From Arthrobacter sp. (GTDB lineage: Bacteria > Actinomycetota > Actinomycetes > Actinomycetales > Micrococcaceae), in NCBI GenBank assembly GCA_030146405.1, contig JASLBS010000080.1, forward strand, positions 1 through 45,585: a DNA stretch of 45,585 nt, given 5' to 3'. Each line of letters starts with the position of its first letter. The first letter of the stretch is position 1. Below, in pieces: positions 7,598 to 15,636 of this stretch. A program made the translations under genes and the position numbers. The notes beneath the pieces are model-generated. The model saw only the letters and a list, made by a program, of their open reading frames with translations. It had not been told where the DNA came from and searched no databases.

Positions 7598-8410
7598 ATG
7601 ACTGCAGTTCTGGCACCCGGCGCCACCCGCCCCACCTCCAAGCAGGCCCTCGGCGTGCGCTTCTCCGGCCTCGGTCGGAGCTTCGGCACGGCCGAGAGCC
7701 GCCGCGTGGTCCTCAGGGACGTCTCGGTGGAGGTGGAGCCGGGCGAGATCCTGGCCATCCTCGGCACGAGCGGCTGCGGCAAGTCCACACTCCTGCGGGC
7801 CGCCGCCGGCCTGGACGTGCCCGACGCCGGGGAGGTCCTGATCGACGGCACGCCCGTCTCCGGGATCGACGAGCGGTGCGCCGTCGCGTTCCAGGAGCCG
7901 CGGCTCCTGCCGTGGCACACGCTGCAGGCGAACGTCGCCATCGGGCTGCCCAGGTCCTCCAGTGCCAGCGCCGGCAAGGCCAAGGTCCTCGAGCTGCTGA
8001 AGCTCGTCGGCCTCGACGCCTTCGCCAAGCACCGTCCGCGCGAGGTCTCGGGCGGCATGGCCCAGCGCACCTCCCTGGCACGGGCCCTGGCCCGCAACCC
8101 CGGCGTGCTGCTGCTGGACGAACCGTTCGGCGCGCTCGACGCGCTGACCCGCATCAGGATGCAGGACCTCCTCCTCGACATCCACTCGGCGCAGCCCACC
8201 ACGGTGCTGCTCGTCACGCACGACGTCGACGAAGCCCTCCAGCTCGCGGACCGCATCCTGGTCCTCGGCCGTGACGACGACGGACGCGACGGGTCCACGG
8301 TCGCGGAACTCGTCTCCGTCCCCGGCGCCCGGCCCCGCGACCGCAACTCCGCGGATCTCGGCGCCCTGCGCAGCTCGCTCCTCTCCCTGCTCGGCGTCAC
8401 CGGGCACTAG
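7598..8410 (+). CDS. ABC transporter ATP-binding protein, SsuB/TauB-like
   Basis: 270 aa, one complete ABC domain: Walker A GTSGCGKST (about residues 57-65), Q-loop FQEPRLLPWHT, signature SGGMAQRTSLARALARNPG, Walker B VLLLDEPFGALD and switch His in LLVTHDVDEAL. The PRLLPW after the Q-loop and the overall length are typical of nitrate/sulfonate/taurine importers. Its ribosome site is part of the SAM riboswitch helix. A small hairpin (CGGTCCT, 8438-8454) lies before the next gene. With the two following genes it makes a full importer. The substrate cannot be read from this subunit. Confidence 0.9.
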   Translation: MTAVLAPGATRPTSKQALGVRFSGLGRSFGTAESRRVVLRDVSVEVEPGEILAILGTSGCGKSTLLRAAAGLDVPDAGEVLIDGTPVSGIDERCAVAFQEPRLLPWHTLQANVAIGLPRSSSASAGKAKVLELLKLVGLDAFAKHRPREVSGGMAQRTSLARALARNPGVLLLDEPFGALDALTRIRMQDLLLDIHSAQPTTVLLVTHDVDEALQLADRILVLGRDDDGRDGSTVAELVSVPGARPRDRNSADLGALRSSLLSLLGVTGH

Positions 8411-8502
8411 CCCGGTACTCCGCCGCACTCCCCCGCCCGGTCCTTCGAGGACCGTCGGCGCCTGATTCCCGTTCCGCACCACCCCCTCGATGAAGGATCA
8501 CC

Positions 8503-9543
8503 ATGACCCGCCGCGCCCTCCTGCCCACGCTCGCCCTCGCCTCCGCCCTCTCGCTCAGCCTGAGCGGCTGCCTCGCGGGGGAGAACGCGTCCGACACCGA
8601 ACCTGCGGCGGCGGACGGGACCACGCAGGGCGGGACCCTGAACATCGACTTCGCCACCTACAACCCCCTGAGCCTCGTCATCAAGGAGCAGGGCTGGCTC
8701 GAGGAGGAGCTCGCCGATCAGGACATCACGGTGACCTGGGTGCAGTCGGCCGGCTCCAACAAGGCGAACGAGGCCCTGCGCGCCGGCGCGATCGATGTCG
8801 GCTCCACCGCGGGGTCGGCGGCGCTGCTCGCCCGGTCCAACGGATCGCCCATCAAGGCCATCGACATCTACTCGCAGCCCGAGTGGTCCGCCCTCGTGAC
8901 ACTGCCGGACTCCGGCATCACGAGCGTGGAGGACCTGCGCGGCAAGTCCGTCGCCGCGACGCGGGGTACCGATCCCTACTTCTTCCTCCTGCAGGCCCTC
9001 GAGGCGGCGGGCGTGGACCAGTCCGAGGTCACGATCGAGAACCTGCAGCACGCCGACGGCCGGGCCGCCCTGGCGAGCGGCGCCGTCGACGCATGGGCCG
9101 GCCTCGACCCCATCATGGCCGCCGCGGAGCAGGACGGTGCCCAGCTGTTCTTCCGCGACATCGACTTCAACAGCTACGGCTTCCTCAACGCCACGGAGGA
9201 CTTCCTCGCGGAGAAGCCCGACGTCGCCCAGACCGTGGTGAACGCCTACGAGAAGGCGCGGCAGTGGGCCAAGGACAACCCCGAGGAGACGGCCGCCATC
9301 CTCGCGGAGGTCGCCGCCATCGATCCGGCCGTCGCGAACTCCGTCATCATCGACCGCACCAACCTGGACGTGGACCCCGCACCCGGCGATGCGCAGCGCG
9401 CGGTGCTCGAGAAGATCGGCCCCGTGTTCGTGGAGACCGGCGACGTCCAGTCGCAGGAGCAGATCGACGAGGCCCTCGGATCCCTGCTCGATCCCTCGCT
9501 CGTCGAGAACGCCGACCCGGCGTCGATCGGCGCGGACTCATGA
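8503..9543 (+). CDS. Sulfonate-type ABC transporter substrate-binding lipoprotein (SsuA-like)
   Basis: 346 aa. A lipoprotein signal ends in the lipobox LSGC (20-23). The mature protein has the SsuA/NMT1 fold pattern: LNIDFATYNPLSLVIKEQGWLEEEL, TVTWVQSAGSNKANEALRAGAIDVGSTAG, and SVEDLRGKSVAATRGTDPYFFLLQALEAAGV. These line the cleft in aliphatic sulfonate binders. The ATG has AAGGA 5 nt before it. Control by a SAM riboswitch says the cargo is a sulfur source, perhaps an alkanesulfonate, methanesulfinate or another organosulfur compound. Aliphatic sulfonate is the family default, not something proven here. Confidence 0.87.
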   Translation: MTRRALLPTLALASALSLSLSGCLAGENASDTEPAAADGTTQGGTLNIDFATYNPLSLVIKEQGWLEEELADQDITVTWVQSAGSNKANEALRAGAIDVGSTAGSAALLARSNGSPIKAIDIYSQPEWSALVTLPDSGITSVEDLRGKSVAATRGTDPYFFLLQALEAAGVDQSEVTIENLQHADGRAALASGAVDAWAGLDPIMAAAEQDGAQLFFRDIDFNSYGFLNATEDFLAEKPDVAQTVVNAYEKARQWAKDNPEETAAILAEVAAIDPAVANSVIIDRTNLDVDPAPGDAQRAVLEKIGPVFVETGDVQSQEQIDEALGSLLDPSLVENADPASIGADS

Positions 9544-10433
9544 GTTCCGGGCTGGAGCAGCGGGCCGTCCCCATCAGCCGGGACGGGTTGAAGGCGATCG
9601 GCTCCCCCATCGCCGGGGAGGACCGCCTGGGGCAGGAGGGCACAGCGGGAGACTCCGGCCGGAGGACCCGACGCGCCACCGGCCGTCGCCTCGGGATCAT
9701 CCTGCTCGGCCTGATCGTCCCCGCCCTGCTGTTGCTCGGCTGGCATCTCAGCACGGCGTCGGGCTTCTTCAAGCCGTCGCAGCTGCCGTCCCCCACGTCG
9801 GTGCTCGCGGCCGCCGTCGACCTGGTGGAACGCGGCCAGCTCGCGACGCACATCCTCATCTCCACCCAGCGCGTGGTCCTCGGGTTCCTCATCGGGTCCG
9901 TGCTCGGCGTGGTGGCCGGCGCCGTCCTGGGCCTGTCCCGCGTCGCCGACCTCCTGCTCACCCCCACGGTCGGTGCACTCCGCGCCGTCCCGTCCCTGGC
10001 CTGGGTGCCGCTCCTGGTCCTCTGGATCGGGATCAACGAGGACTCGAAGGTCACCCTGATCACCATCGGCGCCTTCTTCCCCGTGTTCACGACGCTCTAC
10101 CTCGGGCTGCGGCACGTGGACCGGAACCTCGTCGAGGCCGCCCGCGCCTTCGGGGTGAACGGCGTGCGCCTGCTGACCACCGTGCAGCTCCCCGCCGTCG
10201 TGCCCGCACTGTTCTCCGGACTGCGCCTCGCACTCGCCCAGTCCTGGCTGTTCCTCGTCGCGGCGGAGCTCATCGCCTCGTCGATGGGGCTCGGTTTCCT
10301 GCTCGTCGATTCCCAGCAGAACGGCCGCGTGGACCGCATCCTGCTCGCCATCATCCTGCTGGCGATCATCGGCAAGACCACGGACGCCCTGCTCGGGATC
10401 GCTGAGCGCTGGGCGGTGCGCCGGTGGGCCTAG
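9540..10433 (+). CDS. ABC transporter permease, SsuC-like
   Basis: 297 aa. About 50 residues of hydrophilic N-terminus precede a first membrane helix (RLGIILLGLIVPALLLLGWHLS) and the BPD_transp_1 domain with about five more helices. The cytoplasmic EAA loop is VEAARAFGVNGVRLLTTVQLPAVVPALFSGLR, which contacts the ATPase. Its ATG overlaps the substrate-binding protein's stop (ATGA), so translation is coupled. The N-terminal tail is longer than in most SsuC proteins and has no recognised role. Confidence 0.88.
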   Translation: MSSGLEQRAVPISRDGLKAIGSPIAGEDRLGQEGTAGDSGRRTRRATGRRLGIILLGLIVPALLLLGWHLSTASGFFKPSQLPSPTSVLAAAVDLVERGQLATHILISTQRVVLGFLIGSVLGVVAGAVLGLSRVADLLLTPTVGALRAVPSLAWVPLLVLWIGINEDSKVTLITIGAFFPVFTTLYLGLRHVDRNLVEAARAFGVNGVRLLTTVQLPAVVPALFSGLRLALAQSWLFLVAAELIASSMGLGFLLVDSQQNGRVDRILLAIILLAIIGKTTDALLGIAERWAVRRWA

Positions 10434-12376
10434 GCGCGACGACCGACACCCGGGCACCACTGCAGGACGACGAGGCCGAGCGTCTCGCCTTCTGGGCGGA
10501 GCAGGCCGCCCGGCTCGAGTGGACCGAGCCCTGGGACAGCGTGCACACCTTCGCGAAGGCCGAGCCCCAGGAGGACGGGACACTCAGCGTGCCCGCCATC
10601 GAGTGGTTCTCCGCCGGCACCCTGAACGTCGCGGTGAACTGCGTGGACCGGCATGTGCGCGCCGGGCGGGGCGACCGTGTGGCCCTCCACTTCGAGGGCG
10701 AACCCGGCGACCGCCGCAGCATCACCTATGCGGACCTGCAGGACCAGGTGTGCCGCGCGGCCAACGCGCTGCTCTCGCTGGGGATCGGGAAGGGTGACCG
10801 CGTGGTCGTCTACCTGCCCGTGCTCGTGGAGACCGTCGTCATCACCCTCGCGTGTGCGCGGATCGGCGCCGTGCACTCCCTCGTGTTCGGCGGGTTCTCC
10901 GCCGAGGCGCTGCGCTTCCGCGTCGAGGACACGGGCGCCAAGCTCCTCGTCACCACCGACGGACAGTTCCGCCGCGGTATCGCCGTCCCCGTGAAGGACA
11001 ACGCCGACGCCGCCGTCGCTGACAGCCGCACCATCGAGCACGTGCTCGTCGTCCGCCGGACCGGCTCGGACATCGCGTGGACGGACGGCCGCGATGTCTG
11101 GTGGCACGACGTGGTCGACACCGCGTCCACGGACCACGAGCCCGAGGCGTTCGACGCCGAGACACCCCTGTTCATCATGTACACCTCGGGGACCACGGGC
11201 AGGCCGAAGGGCCTCGTCCACACGTCCGGCGGCTACCTCACGCAGGCCTCGTGGAGCTTCGAGCACCTCTTCAGCCACCCCGACCCGTCCCGGCGCGACA
11301 GCGACGTGCACTGGTGCACCGCCGACCTCGCCTGGGTGACGGCGCACACGTACGAGATCTACGGCCCGCTCTCCAACGGCGCCACACAGGTGATCTACGA
11401 GGGCACGCCCAACACGCCGCACCCGGGCCGCCACTTAGAGATCATCGAGCGCTACGGGGTCACCAGCTACTACACCGCGCCCACACTGGTCCGGTCCCTC
11501 ATGGGCTGGTTCCCCGGGGGCGTCCCGGCCACCTGGGACCTCTCGAGCATCCGCGTCCTCGGGACCGTCGGTGAAGCCGTGAACCCTGAGGCGTGGCGCT
11601 GGTTCCGCCGGAACCTCGGGCGGGACGAGGTTCCCGTCGTCGACACCTGGTGGCAGTCCGAGACCGGTGCCACGGTCCTCTCGCCCAGCCCGACGGACGC
11701 GTCGTTCAAGCCCGGTTGTGCGGCGCGGGCGCTGCCGGGGGTCTCCACGCGGATCGTCGACAAGGACGGCCGGGCCGTCCCGCCGGGCGAGCAGGGCCTG
11801 ATCGTCGTCGACCGGCACGGTCCGGCGATGGCACGCACCGTCTGGGGTGATCCGCAGCGCTACCTCGACTCCTACTGGCGCATGTTCGCCGCCGAGGGCT
11901 GGTTCCTCGCCGGCGACGGCGCGCGGTACGACGACGACGGTGACACCTGGATCCTCGGGCGCGTGGACGACGTCATCAACGTCTCGGGTCACCGGCTCTC
12001 CACGATCGAGATCGAGTCGGCGCTCGTCGCGCATCCGCTCGTCGTCGAGGCGGGCGTGTGCCCGATCGCGGACCCCGTCACGGGCCACGCCATCGCGGCG
12101 TTCGTGGTGCTGGCCTCGGGAACCCGCCCGTCCCTCGACGTCACCGCGACGCTGCGGGCCCAGGTGGCCGAGGCGATCGGCCCGATCGCGCGGCCCTCCG
12201 CCGTCGTGGTGGTCGAGGACGTCCCGAAGACCCGCTCAGGGAAGATCATGCGTCGGCTGTTGACGCAGCTCTACGAGGGTGCGGCGCTCGGCGACACGAC
12301 GTCCCTGCAGAACGAGGGGTGCATCCCGGGCATCCAGGAGGTGCTCCGACACCGAGCCGGAGGACCTGCCCGTTAA
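10424..12376 (+). CDS. acs: Acetyl-CoA synthetase (AMP-forming)
   Basis: 650 aa, full length for Acs. It makes acetyl-CoA from acetate, ATP and CoA through acetyl-AMP. Visible motifs are the P-loop YTSGTTGRPKG, VDTWWQSETG (its Trp narrows the pocket to acetate-sized acids), the hinge region GWFLAGDGARYDDDGDTWILGR, and PKTRSGKIMRR with the catalytic, acetylation-prone Lys near the C-terminus. It starts at a GTG that overlaps the permease end by 10 bp, so it is the fourth gene of the SAM-riboswitch operon. That is an unusual place for acs. I infer that it may recycle the acetate released when MetY uses O-acetylhomoserine. A sulfoacetate or other small-acid ligase is possible but less likely given the WW motif. 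Confidence 0.88.
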   Translation: MGLGATTDTRAPLQDDEAERLAFWAEQAARLEWTEPWDSVHTFAKAEPQEDGTLSVPAIEWFSAGTLNVAVNCVDRHVRAGRGDRVALHFEGEPGDRRSITYADLQDQVCRAANALLSLGIGKGDRVVVYLPVLVETVVITLACARIGAVHSLVFGGFSAEALRFRVEDTGAKLLVTTDGQFRRGIAVPVKDNADAAVADSRTIEHVLVVRRTGSDIAWTDGRDVWWHDVVDTASTDHEPEAFDAETPLFIMYTSGTTGRPKGLVHTSGGYLTQASWSFEHLFSHPDPSRRDSDVHWCTADLAWVTAHTYEIYGPLSNGATQVIYEGTPNTPHPGRHLEIIERYGVTSYYTAPTLVRSLMGWFPGGVPATWDLSSIRVLGTVGEAVNPEAWRWFRRNLGRDEVPVVDTWWQSETGATVLSPSPTDASFKPGCAARALPGVSTRIVDKDGRAVPPGEQGLIVVDRHGPAMARTVWGDPQRYLDSYWRMFAAEGWFLAGDGARYDDDGDTWILGRVDDVINVSGHRLSTIEIESALVAHPLVVEAGVCPIADPVTGHAIAAFVVLASGTRPSLDVTATLRAQVAEAIGPIARPSAVVVVEDVPKTRSGKIMRRLLTQLYEGAALGDTTSLQNEGCIPGIQEVLRHRAGGPAR

Positions 12377-12381
12377 ACGAA

Positions 12382-12420
12382 GGAGACGGCATGCGCCCCG
12401 TCCAAGCGCCTGCCGTCTCC
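12382..12420. terminator. Stem-loop terminator between acs and the NlpC/P60 gene
   Basis: GGAGACGGCA (12382-12391) pairs with TGCCGTCTCC (12411-12420), and inner GCGC/GCGC pairs extend the stem. It begins 6 nt after the acs stop and serves two convergent genes. Confidence 0.8.
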
Positions 12421-12439
12421 CGTGCGTGGTCGTCCGGTG

Positions 12440-13345
12440 TTAGCCCACCCGGACGAAGGATGCTCCCGGAAGATCCGAGAGAGGGTGCTGCATGGTGGCG
12501 TTGATGCCGTTCATGCCGCTGCTGATGACCTGGCCACCGCCGACGTAGATGGCCACGTGACCGCCCGTGATGACGATGTCGCCGGGAGCGGGGGTGGACA
12601 CCTGGGTGCCGAACTGGAAGAACTGCGAGGGGCCGAGGTCTCCGACGGAGATACCGGCTGCGCGCAGTGCCTTCTCGACCAGCACGGTGCAGTCCTGCAC
12701 GGCGCCGGCTGCGAGCTGCGCCTGCGCCGATCCCAGGAGGATGGCCGCTGCGTTGCCCGCGGGAGCGTGCGTCTCGGCTGCCGGCGTGATCGCCGCCGAA
12801 GCCAGGTACACACCCGATCCGGCTGCCGTGGACACGGCGGGGGCCGGGGCCACCGCCGCAGCCTGCTGGACGGCGGGAGCCTCGACAGCCACAGGAGCCA
12901 CGGGGGCTGCGGCGACCGGCACGGACACGACCGGGGCCGGAGCAGCGACCGGAGCGGCGACGGCAGCACCGGCGGCGGGGATGACGATCGTCTGACCGGG
13001 GAAGATGACCGATCCGAGCGAGAGGTTGTTCGCCGCGAGGACCGAGCCGAGGTCGGCGCCGTAGCGGGCCGAGATGGCTCCCAGGGTGTCGCCGGCGGCG
13101 ACGGTGTGGGCGGTACCCGCAGCGGCGGGGGCCACGGCGGCGGGCGCCGTCGTTCCCTCGGCGGAGTAGGTGCCGGCATGTGCGGTGCCGACGGCGCTGA
13201 GTGCGAGGCCCGAGGTGACGGCGACGATGGCGACCGGGCGGCCCACGGTGGTGGCCCCGTTCTTCGCGGCGCGGGACAGGCCCTGCAGCGCGAGGTTTCC
13301 GTCGACGTCGGCGCGGTGGCGTGCCGGTGAAGTGATTCGTGACAT
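12440..13345 (-). CDS. LysM and NlpC/P60 cell-wall hydrolase, exported
   Basis: 301 aa. A long signal region ends near HAGTYSAEG (about residue 57). A LysM domain follows (HTVAAGDTLGAISARYGADLGSVLAANN, then FPGQTIVIP, about 80-125), which binds peptidoglycan. An Ala/Pro/Val linker leads to a C-terminal NlpC/P60 domain with catalytic Cys in VQDCTVLVEKAL and His in GGHVAIYVGGG. Such enzymes cut stem-peptide bonds such as D-Glu to diaminopimelate or Lys. The ATG at 13345 has GGAGAGG 9 nt upstream. Transcription passes through a c-di-AMP riboswitch, tying wall cleavage to c-di-AMP. The same layout is known for actinobacterial resuscitation and NlpC/P60 genes. Confidence 0.9.
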   Translation of the reverse strand: MSRITSPARHRADVDGNLALQGLSRAAKNGATTVGRPVAIVAVTSGLALSAVGTAHAGTYSAEGTTAPAAVAPAAAGTAHTVAAGDTLGAISARYGADLGSVLAANNLSLGSVIFPGQTIVIPAAGAAVAAPVAAPAPVVSVPVAAAPVAPVAVEAPAVQQAAAVAPAPAVSTAAGSGVYLASAAITPAAETHAPAGNAAAILLGSAQAQLAAGAVQDCTVLVEKALRAAGISVGDLGPSQFFQFGTQVSTPAPGDIVITGGHVAIYVGGGQVISSGMNGINATMQHPLSDLPGASFVRVG

Positions 13346-13361
13346 GGTTCTATACCTCTCC

Positions 13362-13554
13362 CATGCCTGCGGGGTGAGCTGTCGGGTTCGGATGGGAGTC
13401 ACCCGGCCGCGGGCACCACCGGTGGGCGGTACTGTGCGGCTTAACCCCGAGGACGCGTGCAGGGGATCCTGCGCGTCCGGTGGAACTGATGGTTCCCCCG
13501 TCCCTGCCTTCGGTGTTTGCAGACGTATCCCGATCGGCGGCAGGGCTCGGCAAT
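13362..13554 (-). promoter_or_regulatory. c-di-AMP riboswitch (ydaO-yuaA type)
   Basis: Reading the minus strand, the conserved ydaO elements occur in order: GGGGGAACC (13491-13499), GGGGTTAAGCCG (13436-13447), and the highly typical end TCCGAACCCGACAGCTCACC (13374-13393) followed by CCGCAGGC. GCC near 13549-13551 can pair with GGC near 13365-13367 to close the aptamer. The 3' end lies only a few bases from the GGAGAGG ribosome site (13355-13361) of the LysM-NlpC/P60 gene. This class usually switches wall-hydrolase genes off when c-di-AMP is high. It fills most of the 342-bp gap 13346-13687. Confidence 0.88.
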
Positions 13555-13618
13555 CCGTCCGGGAGCGCCCCACGTGGACGGGAGCACCGAATGAGAGTAC
13601 CCAGCGCTCGGCGGGTTT

Positions 13619-13634
13619 GTCACATTTCTGTAAC
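13619..13634. promoter_or_regulatory. GTCAC-N6-GTAAC direct repeat, possible MtrA site
   Basis: GTCAC (13619-13623) and GTAAC (13630-13634) repeat with an 11-bp period, about 65 bp upstream of the c-di-AMP riboswitch in the transcribed direction. In mycobacteria and streptomycetes MtrA binds such repeats upstream of wall-hydrolase genes. The assignment rests on motif and location only. Confidence 0.4.
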
Positions 13635-13687
13635 AGAGCGTATCGTGCCCCAGCGGACCGCCCTCGACGGGCCGGCGGGACATCCTC

Positions 13688-13936
13688 CTAGCGGGCCCTC
13701 ACGGAGCGCCACCGGCGGACGGCGAGCGTGGTGCCGGCCGCGCTGAGGACCAGCAGGACGCACTGCTGGACGAAGAACCAGGCGCCGCTGTCGGTCCCGC
13801 CGGTACTCGCTCCCACCAGGATGCTGCTGGCCAGGACGAGGGTGAGGACGGCGCCCACCCAGCAGAGCGTGCTCCAGAGGAGGCGCTCCTGCTCGCGCGT
13901 GGCAGCCCTCCACTCCTCCGTTCCTCCGTGGTCCAT
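13688..13936 (-). CDS. Small two-helix membrane protein
   Basis: 82 aa. The N-terminus is charged (MDHGGTEEWRAATREQERLLW), then two membrane helices (about 23-43 and 53-70) are joined by a Gly/Ser/Thr loop, with the basic tail RRWRSVRAR. No family is recognised. It lies between the GH6 gene and the c-di-AMP riboswitch, on the same strand as both, with no overlap. Confidence 0.6.
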   Translation of the reverse strand: MDHGGTEEWRAATREQERLLWSTLCWVGAVLTLVLASSILVGASTGGTDSGAWFFVQQCVLLVLSAAGTTLAVRRWRSVRAR

Positions 13937-13975
13937 GCATCAACCCTAGGCGCACGGGAGACCCGGGCGCACGGA

Positions 13976-14019
13976 CGGCGTGCACGCCCCGTGCGACACG
14001 ACACGGGACGGGCACGCCG
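13976..14019 (-). terminator. Compound hairpin downstream of the GH6 gene
   Basis: CGGCGTGC (13976-13983) pairs with GCACGCCG (14012-14019), and inside it CCCGTG (13988-13993) pairs with CACGGG (14002-14007). It lies 11 nt after the cellulase stop. Confidence 0.6.
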
Positions 14020-14030
14020 CAGGACCTCCG

Positions 14031-15317
14031 CTAGGGGCGGACGGGCGAACTCGCGTTCGCGATCAGGTCGAGGGCCTGCTCGGGGAACCACGCACCCGCA
14101 GCAGGATCCACACGGCCCCACTCGGGGTCCACCCCGCCGTTGTCCGCGAGGCCCCTGCTGCACTGCCCGTCCGACTCACCGGGCACCTTGATCCAGAGGA
14201 AGGCATCGGCCAGCTCGCTGCCGGTATCGCTCGTGGGCAGGTAGCCGAGGCCGCGCGCCGGTGGGTTGCACCAGACCTGGGGGTCCGGGTAGGACGCCGT
14301 CGGCACCCAGGGTCCCTGGCCGTTGCGGCTCGTGTCGATCACGAAGTGCGCGAGGTCGTCCGAGGACGGTGCCTCGACCGCACCTGCGACATTCTGCTCG
14401 TACCAGGCGTCGCTCAGGCCCCAGGTGGAGAAGTCGGTCGGACTGGCGGGGTAGTACTGGCTCGCGCAGGAACCGAAGGCCCCGGGGTCGATCTCCGTGG
14501 CGTAGTAGATGCACTGCGACACCCACGATCCGAACGCCAGCTGACGCTCGGTGAGCTCGTAGTTGGACACATTGAGGAAGAAGCCGTCCGCCTTCTGCAC
14601 CCCGGCCTTCACCAACCGGCTCGCGATCTCGCCGGTGCCCAGCCACGCACTGTGCGTACCGTCGAGGTAGACCTTCGTGTTCGGCAGGGCCTTCAGCTCG
14701 TCCACGGCATAGTTCAGCATCTCGAAGCGTTCAGCGGCCGCCGTGTCGGCGTCGGCCTCCGCGGGCTGGCACCACTCGAGGCTGCCGTCGAGCCCGCTGT
14801 ACCAGGGGATGATGCCGAGCCCGTCCGGTTCGAGCACGATCATGGCCTCACGGTCCTGGATCCCCGCGGCGAGGGCGTCGATCCAGGCCTTGTACCCCGC
14901 GACATCCGTAGCACCACCCGCCGAGTACTGCGAGCAGTCGCGGAAGGGGAGATTGTAGGCGGCCAGGACGGGGACCTGCCCCTTGCCCGCCGCGCGGTGG
15001 GTCGTGTTCCTGACCTCCCGCGTGACGGTGGCGGCATCACTCCCGGTCACCCACACGGCCTGCGGCGTCGAGACCATCGCGCTGAGGCTGTCGGCGGATG
15101 CCCGGTCTCCCGAGGACCGCAGTTCAGCGATCTGGCGCTGGGCCTCGTGGTAGTGGCTCTTCTTCGGGACGTAGAACTCGGTGGCCGAGGTCCCGCTAGC
15201 GGGCGGGTGCCCGCCCCCGGGGCCCTGGGCCGAGGAGGGCAGGGCCGAGAGCGCGGTGGCTGCGAGAACGCCGGCGAGCGTCAGGGTCATGGCGCAGGTT
15301 CTGGAAATGTTGAGCAT
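14031..15317 (-). CDS. Secreted glycoside hydrolase family 6 (cellulase/cellobiohydrolase)
   Basis: 428 aa from the second of two adjacent ATGs, which sits 5 nt after GAGGAG; the first (15320) is too close to it. A signal peptide ends near SAQG (residue 30). The GH6 domain shows both family signatures: AAYNLPFRDCSQYSAGG, with the Asp (D127) that assists catalysis, and VLEPDGLG, with the proton donor (D165). FVIDTSRNGQGP and FLWIKVPGESDGQC follow. The enzyme hydrolyses beta-1,4 bonds of cellulose with inversion. No cellulose-binding module is attached, so it probably acts on soluble or amorphous glucan. CebR-like operators lie just after its predicted promoter, which fits induction by cellobiose. 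Endo versus exo action cannot be decided by eye. Confidence 0.92.
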   Translation of the reverse strand: MLNISRTCAMTLTLAGVLAATALSALPSSAQGPGGGHPPASGTSATEFYVPKKSHYHEAQRQIAELRSSGDRASADSLSAMVSTPQAVWVTGSDAATVTREVRNTTHRAAGKGQVPVLAAYNLPFRDCSQYSAGGATDVAGYKAWIDALAAGIQDREAMIVLEPDGLGIIPWYSGLDGSLEWCQPAEADADTAAAERFEMLNYAVDELKALPNTKVYLDGTHSAWLGTGEIASRLVKAGVQKADGFFLNVSNYELTERQLAFGSWVSQCIYYATEIDPGAFGSCASQYYPASPTDFSTWGLSDAWYEQNVAGAVEAPSSDDLAHFVIDTSRNGQGPWVPTASYPDPQVWCNPPARGLGYLPTSDTGSELADAFLWIKVPGESDGQCSRGLADNGGVDPEWGRVDPAAGAWFPEQALDLIANASSPVRP

Positions 15318-15361
15318 CATTGCTCCTCATACAGTGGTCGGTTGGCGTGGAAGCCCGAGAC

Positions 15362-15395
15362 GGAGCGCTCCCCTTTCCCCGTGGAAGCGCTCCCA
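15362..15395. promoter_or_regulatory. Two CebR-like operators upstream of the GH6 gene
   Basis: TGGAAGCGCTCCCA (15382-15395) differs by one base from the CebR consensus TGGGAGCGCTCCCA. A second core, GGAGCGCTCC (15362-15371), is centred 22 bp away, two helical turns. Both lie between the predicted GH6 promoter and its start codon, so a cellobiose-responsive LacI-family repressor could block transcription. No cebR gene is in the window. Confidence 0.75.
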
Positions 15396-15400
15396 CGGTC

Positions 15401-15430
15401 AGTGTTCGTCGCGCTCTCCGCGCTTGTCAA
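15401..15430 (-). promoter_or_regulatory. Predicted GH6 promoter
   Basis: On the minus strand TTGACA (15425-15430), an 18-nt spacer and AACACT (15401-15406) place the start near 15394, inside the first CebR-like operator. Confidence 0.5.
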
Positions 15431-15492
15431 GGAAGCACGGCGGGACCGTGGACCACGCGGGGCGTCCATCACCACACACGGGGACACATTGT

Positions 15493-15521
15493 TTGGAACT
15501 TCACGTCGCCGGTGCCAGACT
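15493..15521 (+). promoter_or_regulatory. Predicted promoter of the sfnG-metY operon
   Basis: TTGGAA (15493-15498), a 17-nt spacer and CAGACT (15516-15521) would start RNA at about 15528, the 5' edge of the riboswitch. Confidence 0.5.
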
Positions 15522-15528
15522 CGTGCTT

Positions 15529-15632
15529 GACCATCCCGAGCGGCCGAGAGATCTGGCTCATTGACGCCGCAGCAACCCTGGCCCCCGTTCGTCGCGGAGG
15601 CAGTAGGGTGCTACTGCCAGGACGATGGAGGA
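15529..15632 (+). promoter_or_regulatory. SAM riboswitch (S-box / SAM-I type), copy 2
   Basis: It shares the core with the copy at 7428: GAGCGGCCGAGAGATCTGG (15538-15556), TTGACGCCGCAGCAACC (15561-15577) and AGGGTGCTACTGCCAGG (15605-15621). CCATC (15531-15535) pairs with GATGG (15624-15628) in helix P1. GATGG runs into GGAGGA (15627-15632), the ribosome site of sfnG (ATG at 15637), so SAM should block translation directly. Its variable arm is much shorter than in copy 1. Confidence 0.92.
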
Positions 15633-15636
15633 AGCC

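Noticed and set aside
10430..11434. Long open frames opposite acs, and similar ones opposite most genes
   Set aside because: In DNA of this GC content antisense frames stay open by chance. Their translations are Arg/Ala/Pro-rich with no domain, while the other strand encodes a complete known enzyme.
10424..12376. Sulfoacetate-CoA ligase of a sulfonate degradation path
   Set aside because: The acetate-restricting WW motif is present, and no sulfoacetaldehyde dehydrogenase or exporter gene accompanies it.
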